From: Williamsia deligens
GTDB lineage: Bacteria > Actinomycetota > Actinomycetes > Mycobacteriales > Mycobacteriaceae
Length of the DNA: 64,000 bases
Direction of reading: 5' to 3'
Assembly: GCF_024171765.1 (NCBI RefSeq)
Contig: NZ_JAMTCI010000001.1
Location: 1,341,137-1,405,136, forward strand
This document shows positions 56,393 to 64,000 of the stretch, piece by piece. The first letter of the stretch is position 1; every line of letters begins with the position of its first letter. The notes below the pieces were generated by a model. That model was not told where the DNA came from. It saw only the letters and a program-made list of their open reading frames with translations, and ran no database searches. The translations under genes and the position numbers were made by a program.

Positions 56393-57022
56393 ATGGGCAC
56401 GGACGAGACGAGCGTCGACGGCCGGACCACGCGGTTCCGGAACCGGCGGCCGCAGTTGCTGGTGGCCGTCACCCAGTACGTGCTCGACCATGGACTCGCC
56501 GGACTGTCGCTGCGGCCGTTGGCCGACGCGGTGGGGGTGACTCACGCGACGCTGTTGCGGCATTTCGGCTCGAAGGAGCAGCTGATGGCCGAGGTTGCCG
56601 ATCAGCTCCTCGCAGGTGTCAGTGGACAGCTCGATGCCGACCCCGGCTTCGCCGGAGCCACCTCGACCGACGAGCTCGCTCGAGCGTTGTGGAAACTGCT
56701 GTGTGAGCCCGATCAGCAACGCCAGTTCCGGCTCCTGTTCGAACTCGCCGGCACCCACGACGATTCGATCATCGATCCAGACGGTCTGGCCGGGCCGGTG
56801 GTACACGCCTGGGTCGCGGCAATCGCCGCACACCTCAGCGCACAGGGATGGGACGACGACGGCGCGACAATCCGCGCCACGTCGTTCCTCGCCCACACCC
56901 GTGGGCTGCAACTCGACCTGTTGATCACCGGCGACCGTCGCCGTGTCGACGCCGCTTTCGAGGTGTCACTCGAACTGCTGCGACCACCGGCCGCGCCTCC
57001 CGTCAACGACCGTCAGGCGTGA
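56393..57022 (+). CDS. TetR-family repressor of the serine hydrolase
   Basis: A 209-residue TetR regulator: LLVAVTQYVLDHGLAGLSLR, then PLADAVGVTHATLLRHFGSK forms the helix-turn-helix. The C-terminal ligand domain is typical (LFELAGTHDD; FLAHTRGLQLDLLITGDRRR). Divergent from the serine hydrolase with a near-perfect operator between, so local repression is expected. Inducer unknown. Confidence 0.9.
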   Translation: MGTDETSVDGRTTRFRNRRPQLLVAVTQYVLDHGLAGLSLRPLADAVGVTHATLLRHFGSKEQLMAEVADQLLAGVSGQLDADPGFAGATSTDELARALWKLLCEPDQQRQFRLLFELAGTHDDSIIDPDGLAGPVVHAWVAAIAAHLSAQGWDDDGATIRATSFLAHTRGLQLDLLITGDRRRVDAAFEVSLELLRPPAAPPVNDRQA

Positions 57023-57264
57023 GCCCTGCCGGACGAATGACAGCCATCACCTCCGCGCGCGGCGAGGGTTGGATGCGCAAAAGCGTTGTCCTGCATTTAG
57101 TTTGCACGCACAACGTGACAAGAGGCACGCTGTCGGCGCTCGACTGGAGGCGAGTTGGAACCAGATGAGGGACGTCGCGGGTAGGCGGCTCGTGTCAGAC
57201 ACCGCCGCCGAGGCCGCCGGCCTGTCCACGCTCATGTCATGACTGATGCCCTCGAAAACTACAC

Positions 57265-57741
57265 GTGGTGACCGCCGACCAGGCTCTGCCCGCCTGGGTC
57301 GACGCCCTGCATGGCCTGATCGTCGAGAACCTCGACGGCCTCGGCGCCGTCGTCGATCAGATCGGCGACGAACTCATCAACGTCGTCCCGCCACTCCCGC
57401 AGGCGAATTCGGGATACGGAATCGTCTACCACTGCACGCAGGTCGTCCTGTTCTGGGCGGGCAGCGTGATCGGCGGCGAACGCATCCCCCGCGACCGCGG
57501 CGCCGAGTTCACCTCAACCGGAACGGTCGCAGACCTACACACCGCGATCGACGACGTCGTCGCCCGATTGCCGGCTTGGGTCGATGTCGCCATCACCGAC
57601 GGGGTCCGCGACCGGACCGCGGCCGGATCCCGCGCCGCGACGGCCACCCCGGAGTATCTCCTCGGCCACCTGGTCCGGGAACTGGCGCAACACCTGGGGC
57701 AGCTCGAGATCACGCGTGACCTCGTCACATCAAGGCCCTGA
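57265..57741 (+). CDS. DinB/DUF664-family protein
   Basis: A 158-residue four-helix protein. The metal-type histidines expected of DinB/YfiT proteins can be seen in YGIVYHCTQVV, HTAIDD and ELAQHLGQLEITRDL. Such proteins act in mycothiol-dependent or maleylpyruvate-isomerase-like chemistry. Its last 14 codons and downstream flank form repeat copy 2, whose twin at 45209 is a fragment. Start is one of two adjacent GTG codons (57265 or 57268). Confidence 0.82.
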   Translation: MVTADQALPAWVDALHGLIVENLDGLGAVVDQIGDELINVVPPLPQANSGYGIVYHCTQVVLFWAGSVIGGERIPRDRGAEFTSTGTVADLHTAIDDVVARLPAWVDVAITDGVRDRTAAGSRAATATPEYLLGHLVRELAQHLGQLEITRDLVTSRP

Positions 57742-57794
57742 GGACGCTACCCGCGTCGCGGTGACCCGGGTGCGGGCGGTCGTCGGTTCACTTG
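57701..57794 (+). repeat. Direct repeat copy 2 (about 94 bp)
   Basis: About 90% identical to 45209-45303 and in the same orientation; it covers the 3' end and downstream flank of the DinB-family gene. The palindrome core differs from copy 1 by one base (GATC to GACC on the right arm). Confidence 0.9.
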
Positions 57795-58265
57795 TCAACG
57801 GCGGCGTGGGCCGCGACGGCCTGGACTCCGTCTCGGGCAGTTGGCAACGACCCCAGGATCGCCGCGCAGCAGTCGAGCTCGGCGACGCCCATGGCTACCC
57901 CACGACACTACGTTCTGCTGGCAGGCGGTGTTTCGCCTCGACGCACTGCCGGAGGCGGTTGGTGTCGGTCGCGGCGAGAGTGTGGATGGCCACTTTGCTG
58001 TCAGCTGATCACCGGCCTGCAGTGCGCGACACTGCTCGTCTCGGCGGAGCGGGAAGAGTCGGCCGCACATCGCCCCACGCGGTGTAGTGTCGGTGATGTT
58101 GGGCACACAGTCTCACCTTCGATCCGACGGCGCCCGACATCGCGTCGAACAGTAATCAGGTGCGTCTATGGCGCTGTCAGGTCGACCACCTCACCCCAAT
58201 ACCGTGGTGATCAGTGCACCACAGTCCTGCCGCCACATCGACGGCGATCTCCTGGTGACGTCGTG
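57742..58265. other. Intergenic region downstream of DinB
   Basis: It begins with the rest of repeat copy 2. A minus-strand frame at 57788-57892 (34 codons, MGVAELDCCAAILGSL...) and an out-of-frame upstream stretch (NRLRQCVEAKHRLPAE) look slightly protein-like and may be remnants of a decayed gene. Beyond them I see only the presumed promoter region of the slipin gene. Confidence 0.4.
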
Positions 58266-59144
58266 ATGATCGCTTGGGTCGTCGCCGGGGTGATTGTCGC
58301 GGTGCTCGCCGTGTCGGCGGCATCCGCTCTCAAGGTGGTGAACCAATACGAGAAGGGTGTCGTCTTCCGGCTGGGCCGCGTGAGCAGCGTCCGAGAACCC
58401 GGCCTGCGCGTGATCATCCCGGTCGTCGAGCGCATGCGGAAGGTCTTGCTGCGCGTCGTGACGATGCCGATCCAGTCGCAGGGCATCATCACTCGCGACA
58501 ATGTGAGTGTCGACATCTCCGCGGTGGCCTACTTCCGGGTTGTCGATCCGGTCAAATCGATTGTTGCGATCGAGAATGTCACCGCGGCCATCGACCAGAT
58601 CGCACAGACGACGTTGCGAAAAGTCGTCGGTCAACACACCCTCGATGAGGCTCTGTCAGACACCGACACCATCAACGCGAACATCGCATCCATCCTGGAC
58701 ACCACCACACTCGAGTGGGGAGTCGAGGTGACGATTGTCGAACTCAAAGACATCCAGCTCCCGGAGAGCATGCAACGGGCGATGGCTCGCCAAGCAGAGG
58801 CCGAGCGTGAGAAGCGGGCGAAGATCATTGCTGCCGAGGGCGAGTCATTGGCTGCCTCGGCGCTTGGGGACGCGTCGGACATGATGATGGCGCATCCGCT
58901 GGCGTTGCAACTACGCAACCTGCAGACCCTGGCTGAGCTTGGCGTCGAGAAGAACACGACGGTGGTGTTTCCCGCACCGATCATGACCGCTATCAGCGAG
59001 CTGAGCACATTCCTCAATCGCGAGCAGGCTGCTGCCGTGCACGCGGTACCGCCTGATCCGGCCGGACCCGGTGGCGTCCTGAACACCAACGGGTTCCCGA
59101 ATGGCCAGGCCCACAACGGAACGTCCGCGCTGCCGAACACCTGA
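58266..59144 (+). CDS. Slipin (SPFH/stomatin-like) membrane protein
   Basis: A 292-residue protein. One N-terminal membrane helix (WVVAGVIVAVLAVSAASAL) is followed by an SPFH domain (VVNQYEKGVVFRLGRVSSVR; QGIITRDNVSVDISAVAYFR; LRKVVGQHTLDEALSDTDTI). A coiled-coil segment (MQRAMARQAEAEREKRAKII) follows, and the C-terminus is a Pro/Gly/Asn-rich tail. Slipins scaffold membrane microdomains. There is no NfeD-type protease partner next to it; small DUF genes follow. GTG at 58263 is an alternative start. Confidence 0.92.
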   Translation: MIAWVVAGVIVAVLAVSAASALKVVNQYEKGVVFRLGRVSSVREPGLRVIIPVVERMRKVLLRVVTMPIQSQGIITRDNVSVDISAVAYFRVVDPVKSIVAIENVTAAIDQIAQTTLRKVVGQHTLDEALSDTDTINANIASILDTTTLEWGVEVTIVELKDIQLPESMQRAMARQAEAEREKRAKIIAAEGESLAASALGDASDMMMAHPLALQLRNLQTLAELGVEKNTTVVFPAPIMTAISELSTFLNREQAAAVHAVPPDPAGPGGVLNTNGFPNGQAHNGTSALPNT

Positions 59145-59177
59145 CCCCGCCACCTCGGGGGTCAAGGGAGGAGAGTC

Positions 59178-59600
59178 ATGACGGATGCGAGTGCGCCGAC
59201 AGAGGGGTTCATTCAGCGAGTGTCGTTTCGGGACCTCGAAACACGCTCCAAAGGACTCCACGGCGCGTGGTGGCCGGCCGACAACGACCTGCACGCCCGA
59301 CTACCCATGTTGTTCGACGCCTTGATCGAACGTGTGGGAGAGGTCCAACGTGTGATCGTGCACGGTCCGGACTGGGAACTCGGCGCCCCGCGCATGCGAC
59401 GCGGCGACCGTGTGGTCCGCCTGGACAGCGACCGGCGTTGCCGATCGGCGACGATCAAGATCTGCGGCCCAGGGGGCACGCCGCCCGTCACGTTGATGGT
59501 CATTCCGCCCGACACCGACTCCGCTACAGCGCAACGTGTACTCGTATCCGCCTCGGAGGCGACGATCACCGTCGCTGGACTACTGGCCCAGACACAGTGA
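59178..59600 (+). CDS. DUF5994-family protein
   Basis: A 140-residue actinobacterial protein. LKGLHGAWWPADNDL-like segment (KGLHGAWWPADNDLHARLPM) and IVHGPDWELGAPRMRRGDRV resemble DUF5994 proteins. No catalytic motif or membrane segment. ATG at 59178 has a ggaggag site upstream. Function unknown; 33 bp after the slipin stop and probably co-transcribed. Confidence 0.75.
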   Translation: MTDASAPTEGFIQRVSFRDLETRSKGLHGAWWPADNDLHARLPMLFDALIERVGEVQRVIVHGPDWELGAPRMRRGDRVVRLDSDRRCRSATIKICGPGGTPPVTLMVIPPDTDSATAQRVLVSASEATITVAGLLAQTQ

Positions 59601-59708
59601 AAGCGAGCACCGCGCTGTGGGATCCGACCTCTCGCTTGATCCGTCGAAGCCGACGGTCGGCCACACCCACGCTCACCACTCCATCATCTAGCTGAATCGC
59701 TGCCCACC

Positions 59709-60137
59709 ATGACACTTGACGCGTCAACCGAACAGTTCGAGACCTTGTCTGCCTACCGCACCGTGTTTCCCACCGACCGCGAGTTCGTCGTCATCGAAAG
59801 CGGCGTGCGAGAGCAGGACTCGGTCGACGAGAGCGGAGACCTGCTCGGTGAATGGGACATTCTCTTCTATCCCTACGATGCGGCCGACACGCCGTGGTCG
59901 TCGGGAAACGTTCTCGCGCGACGGGTGCATGAACGCGACCGCTTCTCGTTGACAGCGTCTGCCGGCGACGACGTGCACCCAGTCGTCATGGTTGCGGCAG
60001 TCGCCGACCTGACCGCGGGGCGGGCTCTGTGGCAACGCACCCTTGAGCACTCCACGTTCGAAGCATCGTTGGTGGACCTTCTGTCCGAGACGGACTACGA
60101 GGCCGAGCAGATCAATCAGCGCAATCCCACGCCCTGA
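59709..60137 (+). CDS. Hypothetical acidic protein
   Basis: A 142-residue soluble, acidic protein (VDESGDLLGEWDILFYPYDA). It has no recognised domain, signal or membrane segment, and the composition suits a real gene. It follows the DUF5994 gene by 108 bp, and a short 66-residue ORF comes next. Function not assignable. Confidence 0.65.
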   Translation: MTLDASTEQFETLSAYRTVFPTDREFVVIESGVREQDSVDESGDLLGEWDILFYPYDAADTPWSSGNVLARRVHERDRFSLTASAGDDVHPVVMVAAVADLTAGRALWQRTLEHSTFEASLVDLLSETDYEAEQINQRNPTP

Positions 60138-60220
60138 GCCGCGGCGTTCGCAGAACCTGCCGCCAGGGTCACCGCGCTCGACTACCGCTCCACCGCCATC
60201 CAGGCGAGCGACTCAACCAC

Positions 60221-60421
60221 ATGAACGAGAGCAAGAAGGCACATCTCATGCGCGATCGACTCGACCTTCCGCCGGTCACCAGAAACATCAACCATCTGCT
60301 GCTCGACCTCGAACACGATGCGGGCGCCTCCGCTGAGGCCGTGCACATGCTGCGAACCGACCTGATCAACACCCTGACGGGGATCGAGAACGACATCGCG
60401 ATCGATCGTCCGGCTCAGTAG
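60221..60421 (+). CDS. Small hypothetical helical protein
   Basis: A 66-residue protein, largely helical by composition (NINHLLLDLEHDAGASAEAV; HMLRTDLINTLTGIENDIAI). ATG at 60221, or the internal ATG at 60248 (MRDRLDLPPV), could be the start. No family recognised. Confidence 0.5.
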   Translation: MNESKKAHLMRDRLDLPPVTRNINHLLLDLEHDAGASAEAVHMLRTDLINTLTGIENDIAIDRPAQ

Positions 60422-60506
60422 CGCGTGCGGTTGTCGTCGGCCCGGCGGTGAGTTCGAGAACGCAACCGACGTCGCTGAACCGGGGACCAGAGCCGGGTGC
60501 CGCCGG

Positions 60507-61178
60507 TCAGTCCTCGCGTGCGCGGCGACCGCCCGGGCCGCGCAGGAGATCCGCGAGGCGGGTCAGTGCCGCGACGACGTCGTCGAGGGCGGCCACGACC
60601 TCGCGGTCGGCCGGGACCTTCGACCCGGACGGCGCACTCTCTGTGCCGGAGGCGCTGTCCCGCGATCGGTCGCCGTGGCGGCCGATGGGGACCCCGTCGG
60701 GGCGGTGGGCGTCGACATCGGGCGTGAACCGGACGGCGCGGTTCCGCATCGACGGCACGTCCTGGGGAATCGCGGGCGCATCCGGCGCGACGTCCACCAC
60801 ATCCACCGCGGATCGCGGTTCGACGATGTCACCGATCGATCGCGGTGCCGCCGCGGGGGCCGGTCGGTGGGCGTGCCCGTTGCTCGGCGCGAACCAGTGC
60901 GCTCCGGGATGACCCTCGAAGAGGAGGCAGGGCGTCGCGGCGGGCACCGCGCACGGGTTGCGCTCGATCAGCGACTGCGCGTGCGCGTCCATGTCGTTCC
61001 ATTGCAGCCAGAGCCGACGGTCGAACTTCGGCACCACCTCGGCATCGCTCGCGTGATCACCGCGGTGCCCGATGCTGAGCCGACAGCTGATGACCCAGCC
61101 ACCGACGCTCGTCTCCCCCAACGTGGCCCGCTCGGCCTCGGTACAGATGACGGTCGACCAACACCCGTCGTGAACCAT
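60507..61178 (-). CDS. Hypothetical protein with Cys/His N-terminus
   Basis: A 223-residue soluble protein. The N-terminal 90 residues contain spaced Cys and His (CWSTVICTEAERA; CRLSIGHRGDHASD; CLLFEGHPGAHWF), a pattern suggesting a small metal-binding module. Repeated G-H-x-G-x-H (GHRGDH, GHPGAH) is notable. The rest is a disordered Ala/Pro/Asp linker ending with a helix (VVAALDDVVAALTRLADLLR). I do not recognise the family. Confidence 0.65.
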   Translation of the reverse strand: MVHDGCWSTVICTEAERATLGETSVGGWVISCRLSIGHRGDHASDAEVVPKFDRRLWLQWNDMDAHAQSLIERNPCAVPAATPCLLFEGHPGAHWFAPSNGHAHRPAPAAAPRSIGDIVEPRSAVDVVDVAPDAPAIPQDVPSMRNRAVRFTPDVDAHRPDGVPIGRHGDRSRDSASGTESAPSGSKVPADREVVAALDDVVAALTRLADLLRGPGGRRARED

Positions 61179-61242
61179 GCTCGTCCCCTCGCCCCCCGCG
61201 CGCGATCAGACTAACCGCAGGACACGTCCACGCGCACGGGCG

Positions 61243-61413
61243 TCAGTGCCCGTGATCCACGGGGATGCGCATGTCGACGAGATCGGGGACATGAGCCTCC
61301 TCCCGCTCCTGCGCGAGATCGATGGAGCGACCGACGACGACGGCGACGAGCACCGCGACGGTGCTCCACACGACGACGACGGTCGCGATCACGGCGATGA
61401 GAAAGACGCTCAT
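61243..61413 (-). CDS. Small single-pass membrane protein (56 aa)
   Basis: A short gene with one N-terminal hydrophobic helix (SVFLIAVIATVVVVWSTVAV, extended by LVAVVVG) and a polar tail ending IPVDHGH. The ATG at 61413, even codon use and clear topology support it. Function unknown; it lies between the Cys/His protein gene and the acyl-CoA dehydrogenase gene, all on the minus strand. Confidence 0.6.
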   Translation of the reverse strand: MSVFLIAVIATVVVVWSTVAVLVAVVVGRSIDLAQEREEAHVPDLVDMRIPVDHGH

Positions 61414-61563
61414 CGGCGTCACCTGCCTTCCGGCCGGCCCGCCCCACCCGGCTGCCCGAATTCACCAGAGTGCATCTGCACTTTGTCCTTCCAGGATGCA
61501 TGACGATGCTGAAAGCATGATGAGCACCCCGTAGGAGAAGACCGAGAGAACCGGACGGCCCGC

Positions 61564-62706
61564 TCAGAAGCCCAGGTCACGCCCCACGATGTCCTTCATG
61601 ATCTCGGTGGTGCCGCCGTAGATCGTCTCGATGCGGACGTCGGTGTACAGCCGCGAGATCGGGTACTCGGCCATGTAGCCATAGCCGCCGTGCAGCTGCA
61701 CGCAGGTGTCGACGATGCGCTTGAGCAGCTCGGTGGTCCACCACTTCGCCTTCGACGCGTCCACCGCGGTCAGTTCGCCGTCGACCATCGCCTGGATGCT
61801 GCGGTCGACGTAGGCGCGGGCCACGTCGAGTTCGGTGGCGATCTCGGCCAACTTGTGTCGGTTGACCTGGAACGATCCGATCGACTGGCCGAACGCCTTG
61901 CGGTCGTTCGCGTAGTCCTTGGTGATCGCGAACGCCTGATGCGCGGTCGCCACGGCACCGACGGCGATGGCCAGGCGCTCCGACGGGAGGTTGTGCATCA
62001 GGTGATAGAAGCCGCGACCCTCCTGCCCGATCACGTTGGCGGCGGGGACGCGGACGTTGTCGAAGTGGAGCTCGGCGGTGTCCTGGGCGTGCTGGCCCAT
62101 CTTGTCGAGATTGCGACCGCGCTCGAAGCCCTCCATGCCGCGCTCGACGGCCAGCAGGGTGAACCCCTTGTGCCCGGCTTCGGGGTCCGTGCGGGTCACG
62201 ACGATGACGAGGTCGGAGTTGATGCCGCAGGAGATGAAGGTCTTCGACCCGTTGAGGACCCAGTGATCCCCGTCCTTGACCGCGGAGGTCTTGATACCTG
62301 CGAGGTCGCTGCCCGCGCCCGGCTCGGTCATGGCGATCGCACCGATGATGTCGCCGGCGGCGAACCCGGGCAGCCACCGCTGCTTCTGCTCGTCGGTACA
62401 CAGGTTGACCAGATACGGACCCACGATGTCGTTCTGCAGGGTCAGGCCCGGTGCGCGCGATCCCGCCCGCGCCATCTCCTCGATGATCACCGCGTTGAAC
62501 CGGAAGTCGTCGATCCCGGAGCCGCCGTACTCCTCGGGGATGTAGTGGCCGACGAGCCCGGCCTCGCCGGCCTTCTTGAAGACCTCGCGGTCGATGATCC
62601 CGTCGGCCTCCCACTGGTCGGCGTACGGCAGGACCTCACGCTCGACGAATGCACTCGCCGACGAGCGGAGTTGATCGTGCTCGGATTCGAAGACCAGGCG
62701 CTTCAT
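61564..62706 (-). CDS. Acyl-CoA dehydrogenase
   Basis: A 380-residue flavoprotein. N-terminal helices are followed by IGAIAMTEPGAGSDLAGIKT (FAD/substrate signature), KTFISCGINSDLVIVVTR, and C-terminal QLHGGYGYMAEYPISRLYTD, then IYGGTTEIMKDIV, where the Glu is the catalytic base position. It oxidises an acyl-CoA at the alpha-beta bond in fatty acid or branched-chain breakdown; chain length unknown. ATG at 62706 gives the family length. Divergent from the hydrolase at 62851. Confidence 0.95.
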   Translation of the reverse strand: MKRLVFESEHDQLRSSASAFVEREVLPYADQWEADGIIDREVFKKAGEAGLVGHYIPEEYGGSGIDDFRFNAVIIEEMARAGSRAPGLTLQNDIVGPYLVNLCTDEQKQRWLPGFAAGDIIGAIAMTEPGAGSDLAGIKTSAVKDGDHWVLNGSKTFISCGINSDLVIVVTRTDPEAGHKGFTLLAVERGMEGFERGRNLDKMGQHAQDTAELHFDNVRVPAANVIGQEGRGFYHLMHNLPSERLAIAVGAVATAHQAFAITKDYANDRKAFGQSIGSFQVNRHKLAEIATELDVARAYVDRSIQAMVDGELTAVDASKAKWWTTELLKRIVDTCVQLHGGYGYMAEYPISRLYTDVRIETIYGGTTEIMKDIVGRDLGF

Positions 62707-62850
62707 CGCGACCTCTCGGTTGTCGGGCACAGCCCGGCCGGGGCGGCGACGGGCCGACATAACAGAGGTTACACAGATCGAGCTGTTTCTGAAAGGAGGT
62801 TCAGTTTTTCCGGCCCGGCGGACCTCATGCCGCGTGCGTAGCATTCGACG

Positions 62851-63759
62851 GTGACCACGGGGGACATCTCAGCAGCGACGACAGCGGGGTCCGGGGAGGT
62901 CGTCTCGACCGTCCGGTTCACGGGCGTGGACGGCATCGACCTCGTCGGCAGCCGGTGGGAGCCGTCGGGCACACCCACCTCGACGGCGCTGCTGCTCCAC
63001 GGCGGAGGACAGACGCGGCATTCGTGGAAGGCCACCGGCGACCACCTCGCCGCAGCCGGACTCCGCGTGGTCACGCTCGACTGCCGGGGCCACGGCGACA
63101 GCGACTGGTCACCGGAGGGTCACTACGACATGGACCTGCTCGCCGGCGACGTGCACGGCGTGATCGAGGACCTCGGCGGACCGGTGATCCTGATCGGCGC
63201 CAGCATGGGCGGCCTCACCGGGATCGCCGTCGCCGACCGTCACCCGGAGCAGGTCTCTGCCCTGGTCCTCGTCGACGTGGTGCCCCGCTACGACCGTGGT
63301 GGCAGTCGGCGGATCAGGACGTTCATGCGGAGCGGCACACAGGGATTCGACTCCCTCGACGACGCCGCCGACGCGGTCGCCGCCTACCTCCCACACCGCC
63401 GACGGCCTCGCAGCGTGGACGGACTGCGCCGCAATCTCCGTCAACGCGCGGACGGGCGGTGGTACTGGCACTGGGATCCCGCGTTCATCTCGCACGAGAC
63501 GGTCGCCCGCATCCCCACCGACGAGCTCGACGACGCCGCCGCGCGTCTGCAGATCCCGATCATGTTGGTGCGCGGGATGCTGTCCGACGTCGTCCCCGAC
63601 GACGTCCTGTCGGCGTTCCGCGAGCGCGTCCCGCACGCCCGCGTCACCGAGCTCCGCTCAGCCGGGCACACCGCTGCCGGTGACGACAACGACGCGTTCA
63701 GCGAGGCGGTCGTGGACTTCGTGCACGACGTCGACCCCGCCGGCCGCCGGAACCGCTGA
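62851..63759 (+). CDS. Alpha/beta fold hydrolase
   Basis: A 302-residue hydrolase: ALLLHGGGQTRHSWKA (oxyanion HGGG), ILIGASMGGLTGIAVA (GxSxGG nucleophile), acid near LVRGMLSDVVPDDV and RSAGHTAAGDDND (His). It resembles bromoperoxidase/epoxide-hydrolase-like esterases. GTG start. Its 3' end overlaps the convergent nadB end by 102 bp, so its last 34 codons are antisense to nadB. Confidence 0.88.
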   Translation: MTTGDISAATTAGSGEVVSTVRFTGVDGIDLVGSRWEPSGTPTSTALLLHGGGQTRHSWKATGDHLAAAGLRVVTLDCRGHGDSDWSPEGHYDMDLLAGDVHGVIEDLGGPVILIGASMGGLTGIAVADRHPEQVSALVLVDVVPRYDRGGSRRIRTFMRSGTQGFDSLDDAADAVAAYLPHRRRPRSVDGLRRNLRQRADGRWYWHWDPAFISHETVARIPTDELDDAAARLQIPIMLVRGMLSDVVPDDVLSAFRERVPHARVTELRSAGHTAAGDDNDAFSEAVVDFVHDVDPAGRRNR

Positions 63760-64000
63760 TCCGACGACCGGCGCACCCTCGTCGTCGAGCCGGACGGTGA
63801 TCGTCGCGTCCACGACCGAGGTGTCCGGTGCGTCGGCCCGGCGATGGCACCCGCGGCTCTCGGTTCGCTGACGCGCCGCCGTCACGACCGCCCGGGCGAC
63901 CAGGGTCATCTCCGACGAACCACCCTGCGGCGCATCGGTGTCGAGGACTCGTAGTGTGCGGTCGAGCCCTGCGGCGTCACGCTCGACCCCGGCGCCCGCC
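63658..64000 (-). CDS. nadB: L-aspartate oxidase, C-terminal part (runs off the window)
   Basis: The last 114 residues or so of a minus-strand gene that begins beyond the window edge. The stretch LVARAVVTAARQRTESRGCH followed by RRADAPDT matches the C-terminal helical domain of NadB, where ESRG(C/A)H is highly conserved. L-aspartate oxidase makes iminoaspartate for NAD synthesis. The stop lies inside the convergent hydrolase gene, so the C-terminus is about 30 residues longer than the recognisable family end. Confidence 0.8.
   Translation of the reverse strand, partial: AGAGVERDAAGLDRTLRVLDTDAPQGGSSEMTLVARAVVTAARQRTESRGCHRRADAPDTSVVDATITVRLDDEGAPVVGSAVPAAGGVDVVHEVHDRLAERVVVVTGSGVPG

Noticed and set aside
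45209-57794. Prophage or integrative element with tRNA attachment site
   Set aside because: No integrase, transposase, phage structural gene or tRNA was found between or beside the repeats.

Overview
The window is high-GC DNA with dense, often 4-bp-overlapping genes (ATGA/GTGA junctions) and many GTG starts. This fits an actinomycete of the mycolic-acid group (Gordonia/Williamsia/Rhodococcus-like). Supporting features are a Pol-PE-Lig type LigD with a Lys/Ala-tailed Ku, a SigK/RskA pair beside a fasciclin lipoprotein, a 13E12-type HNH protein, DUF5313, OhrR, a split PntA transhydrogenase and a KstR-type operator. The genus cannot be fixed from the sequence alone. No rRNA, tRNA, CRISPR array, insertion sequence or prophage was recognised.

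Region 1 (1-17.2 kb) is chromosomal housekeeping and repair. It holds Ku with a glycosyltransferase, a LysR/EamA divergent pair, and a five-gene minus-strand redox operon (4135-7450: small secreted Ser/Thr-rich protein, ApbE, ferric-reductase-like membrane protein, NuoF-like protein, [3Fe-4S]-type ferredoxin). These are followed by a zinc-independent reductase, VIT1/CCC1 and MFS transporters, a PAP2 phosphatase, a histidine kinase and response regulator arranged tail to tail, and LigD.

Region 2 (17.2-34 kb) contains a metallophosphoesterase, the 13E12/HNH protein, a DHA2 efflux pump with an HxlR regulator, DUF2252, VOC, a ClC channel, a CARDB secreted protein and the three-gene transhydrogenase. 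OhrR and DUF5313 follow. The SigK island comes next: rskA, sigK, a membrane molybdopterin oxidoreductase and a divergent fasciclin lipoprotein, with two SigK-like promoters facing away from each other.

Region 3 (33.5-43.4 kb) has a flavin dehydrogenase preceded by a perfect KstR-type palindrome. Next is a divergent ECF-sigma/Asp23 system with a seven-gene, translationally coupled Asp23/Gls24-AmaP operon that includes an HPD-containing small protein. A CsoR-CopZ-CopA copper operon and a phytanoyl-CoA-dioxygenase-like protein complete it.

Region 4 (43.5-58 kb) is accessory in character. Four divergent regulator/enzyme pairs or clusters each carry near-perfect inverted-repeat operators (MarR-esterase, TetR-ABM monooxygenase, MBL hydrolase operon versus FAH-TetR, serine hydrolase-TetR). 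A GAF-ANTAR protein and about 0.9 kb without a convincing gene also lie here. Most of it sits between two direct repeats of about 95 bp (45209 and 57701) that share the 3' end of a DinB/DUF664 gene, which suggests duplication, insertion or possible excision of about 12.5 kb.

Region 5 (58-64 kb) carries a slipin-type SPFH protein, small conserved actinobacterial proteins (DUF5994 and others), an acyl-CoA dehydrogenase, an alpha/beta hydrolase and the 3' end of nadB, which runs off the window.
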